Source: Fluviicoccus sp.
Lineage (GTDB): Bacteria > Pseudomonadota > Gammaproteobacteria > Pseudomonadales > Moraxellaceae
NCBI RefSeq assembly: GCF_030646115.1
Contig: NZ_JAUSMX010000015.1
Span: 1-64,000 of the forward strand
Length of the DNA stretch: 64,000 bases
Direction of reading: 5' to 3'
The translations under genes and the position numbers were made by a program. Numbering within the stretch: the stretch's first letter is position 1; each line of letters opens with the position of its first letter. Below are positions 8,936-17,886 of this stretch, piece after piece. Under the pieces are notes generated by a model, which was not told where the DNA came from, did not search any database, and was given only the letters and a program-made list of their open reading frames with translations.

Positions 8936-10027
8936 TCACCCGCCCGTCACCAACCCCTTCACACTCACCTGCACCTTCCCCCAGTCCACCGCCAGCGCCC
9001 GGCACCCCCCGCAAGGATTCACCTGCACCCACGCCTGCACCGCCTCAATACGCGCCTGCGTTTCCGGATGCGACGACAACCACCCCGGCCCTTCACCCGG
9101 GCTCGCCTCCTTCAACCGCGTCAGCATCTGCACCATGCCCTGACCGGGAATCCCGGCCTGCTGCATCACCCTCACACCGTCCAGATCCGCCCGCGACTCC
9201 AGATCACGGCCAAAAGCCATGGCCCCCGCCTGATGCGCCATCACCGTAATCATCGCACTGGCGTCGCCCAGCACCACCATCAGCACCGCCGCAATGCCCA
9301 CACTGTTCAGCATGCCCTTCAGCGAATGGCGCTGCTCCACATGCTGCACCTCATGCGCCAGCACCGCCGCCAATTCATCGGCGGAACGGGTCGCCTCCAG
9401 CAGCCCCCGGTTCACCACCACAATACCGCCTGGCAGCGCAAAGGCGTTCACCTGCTTGTCCGCACTCACCAGCCAGCGGTATTTGTAGACGGAGCCCTGG
9501 GTCAGCTTGCCGCCAATCTGCTTCATGGCTTCCACCGCCGGGCCCTTGTCCACCAGATCGCCTTCGCCCTGCAGACTCTTCAGCGCCGCCTCGCCCAACT
9601 GCAACTCGGTTTCCGGTGACACATGGGAAGCCACCCAACCGAGGGCGGCGTCATATTTCCACCACAACAGCCCCGCCGACAACACCAGCAGGGCGGCGCC
9701 CGCCGCCACCCCGCGCAGCACCCAGGTTTGCGCGCCGGTATGCCGACGCCATTGCCGCAGCGACGCCTTCAGCGTCTCGGGAGCCTCCTTCATGAAGGCC
9801 TCCCGCCCGGCAGCGCCTTCCGGATGCACCGTCCAGCGTCCGTCAGGGTCTTCCCAGGTCAGGAACAGCTCGTCGTGGTCAAAACCGCCCACACTGACCG
9901 ACACCTGCGTCAGGGTCGGCCGGCGCTCCGGCGCCTGCAGCACCCGAAGGTGGCCGCCGTCCAGCAAAACCTGCACCGGCTGGCCCGCCACCGGCAAACC
10001 CGGGCCATACAGACGCGCCGGAATCAT
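8936..10027 (-). CDS. Membrane-anchored M48-family zinc metallopeptidase
   Basis: This is a zinc-dependent peptidase related to HtpX and Oma1. The 363-residue product has a soluble N-terminal region of about 100 residues, one membrane helix near residues 105-122, and a C-terminal catalytic domain with HEVQH at about 225-229 and the downstream glutamate in ESRADLDG. The start at 10,027 overlaps the stop of the upstream gene as ATGA, so a longer frame reaching 10,186 is rejected. It forms an operon with the AIM24-like gene. A role in membrane-protein quality control is inferred from the family. Confidence 0.85.
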   Translation of the reverse strand: MIPARLYGPGLPVAGQPVQVLLDGGHLRVLQAPERRPTLTQVSVSVGGFDHDELFLTWEDPDGRWTVHPEGAAGREAFMKEAPETLKASLRQWRRHTGAQTWVLRGVAAGAALLVLSAGLLWWKYDAALGWVASHVSPETELQLGEAALKSLQGEGDLVDKGPAVEAMKQIGGKLTQGSVYKYRWLVSADKQVNAFALPGGIVVVNRGLLEATRSADELAAVLAHEVQHVEQRHSLKGMLNSVGIAAVLMVVLGDASAMITVMAHQAGAMAFGRDLESRADLDGVRVMQQAGIPGQGMVQMLTRLKEASPGEGPGWLSSHPETQARIEAVQAWVQVNPCGGCRALAVDWGKVQVSVKGLVTGG

Positions 10028-10884
10028 GGCTGGGCCTCTCCTCCGCCGCCGGCAACCAGCGACAGGATCACGATAAAGATGATGAAGCCCAGATACAGCT
10101 TGCCGGTGATGCCTCCCGAACGGCCGCCCACGGCGCTGCCGAACAGCGCACCGCTCAGGCGTGTCATCGGCATCGACTGCAACCACACCTTGCCCGGCCC
10201 GGTCAGCGTGGCGTGGAACAGGCCCTCGCCGCCAAACAGGGCAGTCTTGACCTTGCCCGCATATTTGATGTCATAGCGCACGGAAGGCGTCAGCGCCACC
10301 AGGCAGCCCGTATCCACGCGCAGCGCCTGGCCCGGTTCCAGATCCAGCTCGGTCAGGGTGCCAGAGGCATGCACAAAGGCCACACCCTGTCCGTTCAGGC
10401 GCTGCATGATGAAGCCCTCACCGCCGAAGAAACCGACACGCAAGCGTTTCTGCCACGCCAGATTCACTTCCACGCCCTGCTCCGCTGCCAGGTACGCACC
10501 TTTCTGGCAAATCAGTTCACCCCCCATGCGGCCCAGATGCACCGGCAATATGCGGCCCGGCCCCGGTGCGGCAAACGCCACCCGCTGCGGCCGGGAGCCC
10601 TTGGCGGTATAACGGCTGCTGAACAGCGCTTCGCCGGTAAAGCTGCGCTTGACGGCCTTGAAGAAGCGGCCGATCAATCCGAAAGACGAGGCGGCGCCGT
10701 CGCCCAGCACCGTGTCAATCACCACATCGGCATCCACGTACATCATGGCGCCCTGCTCGCCAATCACCTGCGCGCCGGGTTGCAAGGTCACCTCGACAAA
10801 CTGCAGGTCCTCACCCTTCACCACATAGCTCATGCGCTCACCGGACACCGGCTGCCCCTCATCCTTATTCAACGAAACATTCAT
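10024..10884 (-). CDS. AIM24 / TIGR00266 family protein
   Basis: This 286-residue protein has the repeated beta-rich pattern of the AIM24 family (for example VTLQPGAQVIGEQGAMMYVD and FGGEGFIMQRLNGQG). It ends in a hydrophobic helix (residues about 262-280) that would anchor it in a membrane. The ATG at 10,884 has AGGAG 7 bases upstream. Its molecular role is not established. Coupling to an M48 peptidase suggests a shared job at the envelope. The C-terminal anchor is an addition to the basic fold. Confidence 0.8.
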   Translation of the reverse strand: MNVSLNKDEGQPVSGERMSYVVKGEDLQFVEVTLQPGAQVIGEQGAMMYVDADVVIDTVLGDGAASSFGLIGRFFKAVKRSFTGEALFSSRYTAKGSRPQRVAFAAPGPGRILPVHLGRMGGELICQKGAYLAAEQGVEVNLAWQKRLRVGFFGGEGFIMQRLNGQGVAFVHASGTLTELDLEPGQALRVDTGCLVALTPSVRYDIKYAGKVKTALFGGEGLFHATLTGPGKVWLQSMPMTRLSGALFGSAVGGRSGGITGKLYLGFIIFIVILSLVAGGGGEAQP

Positions 10885-10935
10885 CACCGCACTCCTTTAC
10901 TGAACATCAATTTGTCTGCAATCAATCCGGCCGCC

Positions 10936-11799
10936 TCAGGGCTGCCGGGACATCCGCCATTTCCAGGGCTGGGTCGCGCCAATGCTGACCCCCGCCAATC
11001 CCAACATCACGCTCAAGGTCAGCGGTTCGCCCAGCAGCGGCACCGCCAGCGTTGCCCCCAGCACCGGCGCCAGCGCCAGGAACGCCCCGGTCGTAAACGG
11101 CCCCAGCCGCCGCTGCGCCTCAATAAAACTCAGCATCGCCACAATCACCACCAGAATGCCCTGGAACAGTGACTGGGTGATGATGGTTGGCCAGCTGGCC
11201 GCATCCAGGCCGGAGGGCAGGAACGCCGCATACACCGGCATGAACACCAGCGCCGACAGCAAGGCCACACCCATCGTCGCTTCCAGCGGCGGCGTTTGCC
11301 AGCGCTTCAGCAAGGCCCCGTAAAAACCCCAGCAGCAGGAGGCGGCAATGAAGCATACCTCCCCCCAACCCAGCTTGCCCGCCTCGTGATGCATTTCCCC
11401 CCACGCCATGGAGCCAATGCCCGCCGCGATGAACGTCAGGGTAATCCAGCGGTCGCGGGTCATGCGTTCGCCCAGCACCAGATAGGTCGCCACCGCCGTC
11501 CAGAACGGCAGAATGCCCGACAACAGCACCGCCCCGTGCGACGCCGGGGCGCGCTCAAACCCGGCATAGGCCAACCCGGCATACCCCAGCCCGCCCAGCA
11601 TGGCCAGCGTCAAAAAGCGCAGGGTGAAATAGTGCTTCACGCCCCGCACCACCACCACCGGCAGCAACACCAGCGCAGCCGTGCCGAATCGCAGTGCGGT
11701 AATGTCCCACGGCGTCAGTTCGCTTTTGCCGCCCAAGCGGGAAATGAGGATGAAACTGGTCCAGACACACAGCGTGAACAGCAGGATGCCGTAACTCAT
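10936..11799 (-). CDS. EamA-type (DMT superfamily) metabolite exporter
   Basis: This 287-residue integral membrane protein is predicted to have ten helices arranged as two EamA repeats, the second starting near GWGEVCFIAASCCWGFYG. Such proteins move amino acids, nucleobases or other small metabolites; the substrate cannot be told from sequence. I prefer the ATG at 11,799 (MSYGILLFTL) because it places the first helix at the N terminus. A GTG at 11,832 would add 11 residues. Confidence 0.8.
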   Translation of the reverse strand: MSYGILLFTLCVWTSFILISRLGGKSELTPWDITALRFGTAALVLLPVVVVRGVKHYFTLRFLTLAMLGGLGYAGLAYAGFERAPASHGAVLLSGILPFWTAVATYLVLGERMTRDRWITLTFIAAGIGSMAWGEMHHEAGKLGWGEVCFIAASCCWGFYGALLKRWQTPPLEATMGVALLSALVFMPVYAAFLPSGLDAASWPTIITQSLFQGILVVIVAMLSFIEAQRRLGPFTTGAFLALAPVLGATLAVPLLGEPLTLSVMLGLAGVSIGATQPWKWRMSRQP

Positions 11800-11880
11800 C
11801 ACGCGCGATTGCGAAGAGAACACGGGGAACACTCGGGAGGGGATGAGGGGGGAGTATAACTGAAACCGGGAACGGGGAAT

Positions 11881-12001
11881 CCCCTCTCCCCTTGTGGGAG
11901 AGGGTTAGGGTGGGGGGTGCGGAAAGTCACCTGAACACACCTTCAGTTCAAGCACCGCCGCCGCACCCCTCTCCCCAGCCCTCTCCCACAAGGGGAGAGG
12001 G
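11881..12001. repeat. Inverted pair of GC-rich REP-like elements
   Basis: The motif CCCTCTCCCCTTGTGGGAG near 11,881 recurs in inverted form near 11,978-12,001 (CTCTCCCACAAGGGGAGAGG), with about 70 bases between the arms. Each arm can also fold on itself. The element lies between the rlmB stop and the EamA gene. This form of intergenic repeat is common in GC-rich proteobacteria. It may act as a transcript end or be a non-autonomous mobile repeat. Confidence 0.7.
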
Positions 12002-12006
12002 TGTTT

Positions 12007-12753
12007 TCAGCGCGTGCGCTGCCGGTACGCCTCATACAGCACAATGCCGGTGGCGACGCTGACATTCAGGCTTTGCACGGTGCCGACCATGGGGATGAAG
12101 GCCAGTTCGTCGCAGTTTTCGCGGGTCAGGCGGCGCATGCCGGTGCCTTCCGCGCCCATGACAATGGCCATGGGGCCGGTCAGCTTGATTTCGTAAAGTG
12201 ACTTGGCTTCCGGGGTCAGCGTGGTGCCTACGCGCCACACGCCCGCATCCGCCAGTTGGCCCAGCGTGCGCGCCAGGTTGGTCACCTGGAAGAACGGCAG
12301 TATCTCGGCCGCGCCGGACGCGGTCTTGCGCGCCACCGGGCTTAAACCGGCGGCGCGGTCTTTCGGGGCCACCACACCATGCACGCCCACCGCTTCCGCC
12401 GTGCGCATGCAGGCGCCCAGATTGTGCGGGTCGGTGATGTTGTCCAGCACCAGCAGCAATGGCGGCACCTGCAAGCCTTCCACCATCATCAGCAACTCGC
12501 TTTCATCCTGCACCGGCAGGGGCCGGGTGCGCGCCGCCACGCCCTGATGCTGCGGGCTGCCGGTCATCTGGTCCAGCTTGTCACGGCTGGTGACTTGCAG
12601 CGAGATACCGTGTTTGCGGGTCAGGTTTTCAATGACGTGCAGGCGGTTATCGTCCCGCGTCAGCTGGATGAACACTTCCAGCACCGACTCGGGGTGCTGG
12701 TGCAGCAGGGCCTCCATGGTATGGATGCCGTAAACCAGTTCGTGTTTGGCCAT
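12007..12753 (-). CDS. rlmB: 23S rRNA (guanosine-2'-O)-methyltransferase RlmB
   Basis: This SpoU/TrmD-class enzyme methylates the 2'-OH of G2251 in 23S rRNA. The 248-residue product has the N-terminal substrate-binding domain (YGIHTMEALL) and the three SPOUT motifs: NLGACMRTAEAVGVHGVV, then VMGAEGTGMRRL, then SLNVSVATGIVLYEA. It starts 3 bases after the rnr stop; rnr-rlmB is a widespread arrangement, and here it forms a clear two-gene operon. Confidence 0.95.
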   Translation of the reverse strand: MAKHELVYGIHTMEALLHQHPESVLEVFIQLTRDDNRLHVIENLTRKHGISLQVTSRDKLDQMTGSPQHQGVAARTRPLPVQDESELLMMVEGLQVPPLLLVLDNITDPHNLGACMRTAEAVGVHGVVAPKDRAAGLSPVARKTASGAAEILPFFQVTNLARTLGQLADAGVWRVGTTLTPEAKSLYEIKLTGPMAIVMGAEGTGMRRLTRENCDELAFIPMVGTVQSLNVSVATGIVLYEAYRQRTR

Positions 12754-12756
12754 GAT

Positions 12757-15207
12757 TTACCCCTTCGTCTCAGGCTTGGGCTTGGGTTTCGCCTTGCCCC
12801 GGTTGCGGTTGCGGGGCTTTTTCGGCTTCGGCTTGGCTTCCTCGTCCGCAGCAACCGCCTTGGCGGGCTGGGGCTGGGCGGACGTCGCCTTCGGTTTGGC
12901 CTTCTGGCGCGGCGGACGCGGCTTGGGAGCCGGCTTGGCTTCGGCTTTGCCTTCCCCGGCAACGGCGGCGGCAGGAGTGTTCTTCGAACGGCGCGCCGAA
13001 TTCAGGCGGCCCAGCAGCTCAAAGTCCATCTTGCGCTCGTCCAGGTTGACCCCGGCCACCTTCACTTCCACCTTGTCGCCCATGGCATAGACCATGCCCG
13101 CGCGTGATCCGGTCAGCGTGTGCATCACCGGGTCGAAGTTGTAGAAGTCGCCCTGCAGGTTGCGGATGTGCACCAGGCCTTCCACAAAGATGTCGTCCAG
13201 CGCCACAAAGAAACCGAAGCTGGTAACAGCGGTGATGACGCCCTTGAAGGTGTCGCCAATGTGGTCCTGCATGTACTCGCACTTCAGCCAGGCGGTCACG
13301 TCGCGGGTGGCTTCCTCGGCGCGGCGTTCAGCAATGGAGCAGTGCTCGCCCAGCGCCAGCATCTCTGCGGTATCCACATGCGGTTTGGCTTCGGGATGGT
13401 GCAGGTAATGACGGATGACGCGATGCAGCAACAGGTCGGGATATCGGCGGATCGGCGACGTAAAGTGGGCATAGGCCGGATATGCCAGGCCGAAGTGGCC
13501 GAGGTTTTCCGGGCTGTACACCGCTTGCATCATCGAGCGCAGCAGCATGGTTTCGACAATGGAGGCGTCAGGCCGGTCAGCCACGCTCTTCAGCACTTGC
13601 TGGAAATCAATGGGCAGCAACTTGGGCTTGGACGGGAATTCCACGCCCAGGATGCCCAGATAGCCCTTCAGCTTCAGCAGCTTCTCGTCCTTGGGACCTT
13701 CATGGTTGCGGTACAGCGCCGGCAGGTGGCGTTCCTGCACGAATTCCGCCGCACAGACGTTGGCCGCCAGCATGCATTCTTCAATCAGCATGTGCGCCTG
13801 GTTGCGGGTGCGCGGCACAATCTTCTCGATCTTCTTGTCGGCATCGAAAATGATGTAGGTTTCCTGGCCGTCAAAGTCCAGCGCGCCGCGCTGTTCGCGG
13901 CAGGCGCGCAGCACTAGGTATAGGCTTTGCAGCGTCTGCAACGGCTTCACCAGCTCCGGATAATCCGCCGCTACCTTCTGACCGGCATTGCTTTCGGGAT
14001 GCTCCAGCAGCGCACTGACCTGGTCATAGGTAAAGCGCGCCTTGGAGTGCATCACCGCTTCATAGAAACGGCTGCCGGTGACGCGGCCCTGACGCGAGAT
14101 GGTCATGTCGCAGACCATGCACAGGCGGTCCACCTTCGGCTTCAGCGAACAGAGGCCGTTGGAGAGGATTTCCGGCAGCATCGGAATCACCGAGCCGGGG
14201 AAATACACCGAGGTGCTGCGGTTGCGCGCCTCGTCATCCAGCGCCGTGTCCGGACGCACGTAGTGCGACACGTCGGCAATGGCCACGATCAGCCGGAAGC
14301 CGCCGCCGGAACGCTTTTCGGCATAGACGGCATCGTCAAAGTCACGGGCGTCTTCACCGTCAATGGTCACCAGCGCCAGGTCGCGCAGGTCGGTGCGGTC
14401 TTCCTTGTCGTATTCGTCCACTTCCTCGGTCATACAGGCGACGACAGCCTCCACCTGGCGCGGCCAGATATGCGGAATGTCGAAATTGCGCACGGCAATG
14501 TCGATTTCCAGGCCGGGAGCCAGATGGTCGCCCAGCACGGCCACCACCTTGGCGGTGGCAATGCTGCGATGGCTGGGCGGCTCGACAATTTCGACTTCCA
14601 CGAACTGGCCGATGCTGACGCCCTTCAACCCGCCCAGCAGGCCGATTTCCTGGGTCATGCGGGGGTTGTCGGGACGCAGGTAGGGCATGCCGCCTTCTTC
14701 ATAGTAGCGGCCCACCAGACGCTTGGTCTTGCGTTCCAGCACCTTGACGATGCGGCCTTCGGGGCGGCCCTTGTGGTCATAGCCCACCACGCGCACTTGC
14801 GCGGTGTCGCCGTCAAACACCAGACGCATCTGGCGTGACGTCAGCAGGATATCGGGCTGGTCCTTGGCGGTGACCAGGAAGCCGAAGCCGTCAGGGTGTC
14901 CCTGCACACGGCCTTCGACACATTGGTCTTCGTTCAGCGGCTGGTAAAGGCCGCGACGGTCCATCTCCAGTTGCGCGTCCCGCACCATGGCGCCCAGGCG
15001 TTTTTGCAGGGCATGCTGACGGTCATCGTCGTGCAGGCTGAATATTTCCGCCAGCTGTTGGGCGGTCAGGGCACGATCATGCTGGGTCAGGGTGGACAGG
15101 ATCAGTTCGCGGCTGGGGATGGGGTTTTCGTAATTGGTGGCCTCTCTGGCCGCAGCTGGGTCATTCCAGGCTGAAGTGTTGCTCATTAATGCGTGTTCTC
15201 TACTCAT
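12757..15207 (-). CDS. rnr: Ribonuclease R
   Basis: RNase R is a processive 3'-to-5' exoribonuclease that degrades structured RNA. The 816-residue product shows an N-terminal helix-turn-helix, cold-shock-like RNA-binding domains, and an RNB catalytic core with the metal-binding aspartates in DGEDARDFDDAVY. An S1 domain follows (FKGVITAVTSFGFFVALDD), and the tail of about 85 residues is lysine/proline/alanine rich. Two starts are possible, at 15,207 and 15,186 (MSNTSAWN); neither has a strong ribosome site, and the first is given. Confidence 0.95.
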   Translation of the reverse strand: MSREHALMSNTSAWNDPAAAREATNYENPIPSRELILSTLTQHDRALTAQQLAEIFSLHDDDRQHALQKRLGAMVRDAQLEMDRRGLYQPLNEDQCVEGRVQGHPDGFGFLVTAKDQPDILLTSRQMRLVFDGDTAQVRVVGYDHKGRPEGRIVKVLERKTKRLVGRYYEEGGMPYLRPDNPRMTQEIGLLGGLKGVSIGQFVEVEIVEPPSHRSIATAKVVAVLGDHLAPGLEIDIAVRNFDIPHIWPRQVEAVVACMTEEVDEYDKEDRTDLRDLALVTIDGEDARDFDDAVYAEKRSGGGFRLIVAIADVSHYVRPDTALDDEARNRSTSVYFPGSVIPMLPEILSNGLCSLKPKVDRLCMVCDMTISRQGRVTGSRFYEAVMHSKARFTYDQVSALLEHPESNAGQKVAADYPELVKPLQTLQSLYLVLRACREQRGALDFDGQETYIIFDADKKIEKIVPRTRNQAHMLIEECMLAANVCAAEFVQERHLPALYRNHEGPKDEKLLKLKGYLGILGVEFPSKPKLLPIDFQQVLKSVADRPDASIVETMLLRSMMQAVYSPENLGHFGLAYPAYAHFTSPIRRYPDLLLHRVIRHYLHHPEAKPHVDTAEMLALGEHCSIAERRAEEATRDVTAWLKCEYMQDHIGDTFKGVITAVTSFGFFVALDDIFVEGLVHIRNLQGDFYNFDPVMHTLTGSRAGMVYAMGDKVEVKVAGVNLDERKMDFELLGRLNSARRSKNTPAAAVAGEGKAEAKPAPKPRPPRQKAKPKATSAQPQPAKAVAADEEAKPKPKKPRNRNRGKAKPKPKPETKG

Positions 15208-15403
15208 GTCTGCGCGCCGCAGCCCCTTGGCCGCGGCAGCGTTCGCAGTCTAGCATGCGCCCGGAATTCCTGAGGGTGAATTTTGCGCAATCATCGCTCA
15301 TATATTCAATAAAGGAATAACCAAATAATTTTATAATATTTAGAGTAGAGAAAAACGACTGTTATCGTGCTGTTGATTTTTAAACAGTGCGCTTCGCCTC
15401 CTC

Positions 15404-16354
15404 ATGAAAATACGCCGCCTCGATCTCGATGACTCGATCAGCATCGCCCACGAAAACAACGGGCTGCCGCCGCTGGAAACCGACATCACCCACACCCGCA
15501 GCTTCCTCAAGCCCTTGTTGCATACGTTCGGCATCCTGCTGGTGCTGCTGGCGGTCGCTGCCGGCATTGCCTTCGCCACCCATGATCAGGCGCTCATTGT
15601 GGAGGGCCTGACCAGCAACCTGTTCTGGTTGGCGCTGGCCGTCGGTCTCGGTGCGCAGATCATTGACGGGGCGCTGGGCATGGCTTACGGCATCACCGCC
15701 ACCACTTTCCTGCTGGGCATCGGCATCCCGCCCGCCGCCGCCTCGGCATCGGTGCATTTGGCTGAAGTGTTCACCACCGGTTTTTCGGGGCTGTCGCACT
15801 GGCGCATGGGCAACATCAACAAACCGCTGTTCCTGCGGCTGGTCATTCCCGGCATGATCGGCGGCGTGGTCGGCGCCTATGTCGTGACGCAGTTTGACGG
15901 CAACACGCTGAAGCCCTGGATTTCCGCCTATCTGCTGGGCATGGGCCTCTACATCCTGTCCAAGGCATTCCGCCATATCAAGGTGCGTCATGAACCGCCC
16001 AAGCACATTGCGCCGTTGGCGCTGACCGGCGGCTTTGTGGATTCGGTGGGCGGCGGCGGTTGGGGCCCGGTGGTCACCACCTCGCTGGTCGGCACCGGTC
16101 AGGACCCGCGCACCACCATCGGCTCGGTCAATGCCGCGGAATTTTTCCTGTCCATCGCCGGGGCTTCCGCCTTTGCCGTGCTGGGCGGTTTTGGCCATTG
16201 GCCGGTCATTGCCGGGCTGGTGGTGGGCGGTCTGTTCGCCGCCCCGTTTGCCGCCTGGTTGTGCCGTCATTTGCCGACAAAATCGCTGCTGATCGTCGTT
16301 GGCATCCTCATCTCGGGTTTAAGTGCCGTTAATTTGCTCAAGTCTTTCATCTGA
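15404..16354 (+). CDS. TauE/SafE (TSUP) family membrane exporter
   Basis: The 316-residue protein has an N-terminal cytoplasmic segment of about 40 residues followed by eight or so hydrophobic helices in two related halves, typical of the TauE/SafE family that exports sulfite, sulfoacetate or related anions. Glycine-rich motifs near the start of each half (IDGALGMAYGI and VDSVGGGGWGPV) are family signatures. The substrate is unknown and there is no sulfur-metabolism neighbour. It is divergent from rnr, with an AT-rich 196-base gap containing TATAAT at 15,332. Confidence 0.85.
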   Translation: MKIRRLDLDDSISIAHENNGLPPLETDITHTRSFLKPLLHTFGILLVLLAVAAGIAFATHDQALIVEGLTSNLFWLALAVGLGAQIIDGALGMAYGITATTFLLGIGIPPAAASASVHLAEVFTTGFSGLSHWRMGNINKPLFLRLVIPGMIGGVVGAYVVTQFDGNTLKPWISAYLLGMGLYILSKAFRHIKVRHEPPKHIAPLALTGGFVDSVGGGGWGPVVTTSLVGTGQDPRTTIGSVNAAEFFLSIAGASAFAVLGGFGHWPVIAGLVVGGLFAAPFAAWLCRHLPTKSLLIVVGILISGLSAVNLLKSFI

Positions 16355-16358
16355 GGCG

Positions 16359-16386
16359 TTGACAGGGGGCGCGTTTCCTATAAAAT
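16359..16386 (+). promoter_or_regulatory. Sigma-70 promoter of the tRNA-Leu gene
   Basis: A perfect TTGACA (16,359-16,364) is followed after 16 bases by TAAAAT (16,381-16,386), five of six matches to the -10 consensus. The tRNA begins 14 bases further on. The spacer is GC-rich, as in stringently controlled stable-RNA promoters. The promoter starts 5 bases after the end of the TauE gene. Confidence 0.75.
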
Positions 16387-16399
16387 GCCCACCCATCAA

Positions 16400-16484
16400 G
16401 CCCAGGTGGCGAAATTGGTAGACGCGCTAGTTTCAGGTACTAGTGTTGCAAGACGTGGAGGTTCAAGTCCTCTCCTGGGCACCA
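16400..16484 (+). tRNA. tRNA-Leu (anticodon CAG)
   Basis: The 85-base sequence folds as a class II tRNA. The acceptor stem pairs GCCCAGG with CCTGGGC, the anticodon stem is CTAGT/ACTAG around the loop TTCAGGT (anticodon CAG), a long variable arm follows, and the T-arm has GTTCAAGTC. The 3' ACCA is encoded. It reads leucine codon CUG, the main leucine codon in the surrounding genes. Confidence 0.95.
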
Positions 16485-16494
16485 ATTTCAAAAG

Positions 16495-16519
16495 AACCCG
16501 ACGAAAGTCGGGTTTTTTT
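16495..16519 (+). terminator. Factor-independent terminator of the tRNA-Leu transcript
   Basis: AACCCGAC and GTCGGGTT pair around a GAAA loop and run into seven T residues. It lies 10 bases after the tRNA CCA end, a textbook arrangement. Confidence 0.9.
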
Positions 16520-16696
16520 ATGCCTGCTGAAAACCTGGCTGTTTGTTATATCGCCCCATAGCCGCCCCACCGCCCGCACAGAAATCAGTTGCCGCTCACA
16601 GCGCTTCCAAACACACCCCATCCCGGCGAACGCTAAATTTTATTCACCTCCCATCCTCGGCATCGCGTTAAAGATTCGGGACCCCTGATATTTACT

Positions 16697-16712
16697 TTTA
16701 CACTCGCGTAAA
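16697..16712. promoter_or_regulatory. Palindrome TTTAC-N6-GTAAA, candidate operator of the adjacent TetR gene
   Basis: This dyad lies 33 bases upstream of the TetR-family start codon, where it would overlap the gene's promoter. TetR regulators usually bind palindromes in their own upstream region. No binding data are implied; the call is from symmetry and position. Confidence 0.4.
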
Positions 16713-16745
16713 CTAAATTCGGAAAAACAGCAGACTCCCGACAGC

Positions 16746-17426
16746 ATGACTCTTTCCGAACCCACCCGCCTGCGCGGCAGGCCGCCTGCCGATGCCATGC
16801 ACCAATCCCAGACCCGCCAACGCATACTGCAGGCAGCCGGGAAGGTTTATGCGCACACCGGCTTCCACGGCCTGACGCTGGACATGGTCGCGACCGAGGC
16901 CGGACTGTCACGCCCCACGCTGTACAAGCACTTCCCCGATGCCGCCGCCATTACCGAAGCCTTGCTGCAGGAACTCAACAACCGCCTGATCAACGCCATG
17001 CAAGCCGTCGTCAACCAAACGGAAAATCCTTTCCAGCGCATGGGCATGGCCTTGCTGGCCTGGCGGCAGTGGGGGGAGGCCCCGGATATCGCCCCGCTGC
17101 TGCCCACGCTGTTCGCCGAGTTGCACAACCCGCACTCCCCCGCCTCCAGGCACCGGCAGCGCACACTGGCCATTCTGGGAGAACTGGTGCATGCACAATT
17201 ACAGACCACCGATCGAAGTCCCGCTTCACCGCTGGCCATCGACACCCTGCTGCAAGGGGTCGAATTCCTCGGTTACCGGTTCATGCTGGGCCAGGATCAC
17301 CACCCGGACCGATGGCAGGAAACCCTGCGGCTGATGCTGCGGTTGGCCCTGGGCCTGCTGGGCAATCGCGATGACTGGCAAAGCGCCGAACAATGGGCCG
17401 CCCGTTTCGGCCTCACCTTGGATTGA
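16746..17426 (+). CDS. TetR/AcrR family transcriptional regulator
   Basis: This 226-residue DNA-binding repressor has the TetR helix-turn-helix at residues about 24-70 (RQRILQAAGKVYAHTGFHG, then LSRPTLYKHFPD). The C-terminal ligand domain is not diagnostic. It is followed 13 bases later by a small gene and a GMC oxidoreductase in the same direction, so it most likely controls that operon. A palindrome upstream is a candidate operator. The effector may be a lipid or sterol, inferred only from the neighbours. Confidence 0.85.
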   Translation: MTLSEPTRLRGRPPADAMHQSQTRQRILQAAGKVYAHTGFHGLTLDMVATEAGLSRPTLYKHFPDAAAITEALLQELNNRLINAMQAVVNQTENPFQRMGMALLAWRQWGEAPDIAPLLPTLFAELHNPHSPASRHRQRTLAILGELVHAQLQTTDRSPASPLAIDTLLQGVEFLGYRFMLGQDHHPDRWQETLRLMLRLALGLLGNRDDWQSAEQWAARFGLTLD

Positions 17427-17439
17427 ACCGGAGCACCCC

Positions 17440-17886
17440 ATGCAACCCAATGAATTGAAAACGGCCTCGCTGTGCACCCTTCGGCAATCCTTCGCGACCG
17501 CCTCCGCTCCCGCGCCCGCACTACGTACCGGCTTTTGGCGCGCCCGCTTCATCGGCCCGTGGTGGCTGCGGCTGGGCGGACGGCCCAGTGTCGCCCTGTC
17601 GGGCCTGCGCGGCTGGCAGGGCAAGCGTTTCCTGACCCCGGACAGCGCCACCAATGTCCTGACGCGGGGTGACGCGCTGTCCATGCAATGCCGGGAATGC
17701 CCGTCATCCATCGACGGCGGTGCGGTGGCCGCCCTTACCTATGGCGCCCGCGGCCCCATCCCCTGGCGCTGGGTCACCGACGAACTGCGGGCGCTGGACG
17801 ACCGCACCCTGCTGGGCATGACCATCATCAACCTGCCGCTGCTGCGGCATTTCGCCTTCCCTTTCCTGCTGGAGCGTGACGCATGA
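17440..17886 (+). CDS. Conserved protein of unknown function paired with a GMC oxidoreductase
   Basis: This is a 148-residue soluble protein with no signal peptide. The start at 17,440 is chosen because GGAG sits 8 bases upstream and it follows the TetR stop by 13 bases; a longer frame would overlap TetR. The pattern GWQGKRF and a later ALTYGARGPIPWRWVTDEL with DDRTLLGM faintly recalls GXWXG/DUF4334-type lipocalin-like proteins. That is a weak impression. The stop overlaps the oxidoreductase start by 4 bases, so the two products are probably made in fixed ratio and may act on the same substrate. Confidence 0.7.
   Translation: MQPNELKTASLCTLRQSFATASAPAPALRTGFWRARFIGPWWLRLGGRPSVALSGLRGWQGKRFLTPDSATNVLTRGDALSMQCRECPSSIDGGAVAALTYGARGPIPWRWVTDELRALDDRTLLGMTIINLPLLRHFAFPFLLERDA

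Noticed and set aside
16400-16520. tRNA-Leu as an integration site for a mobile element
   Set aside because: No integrase or repeat of the tRNA 3' end is visible downstream; a terminator and ordinary genes follow.
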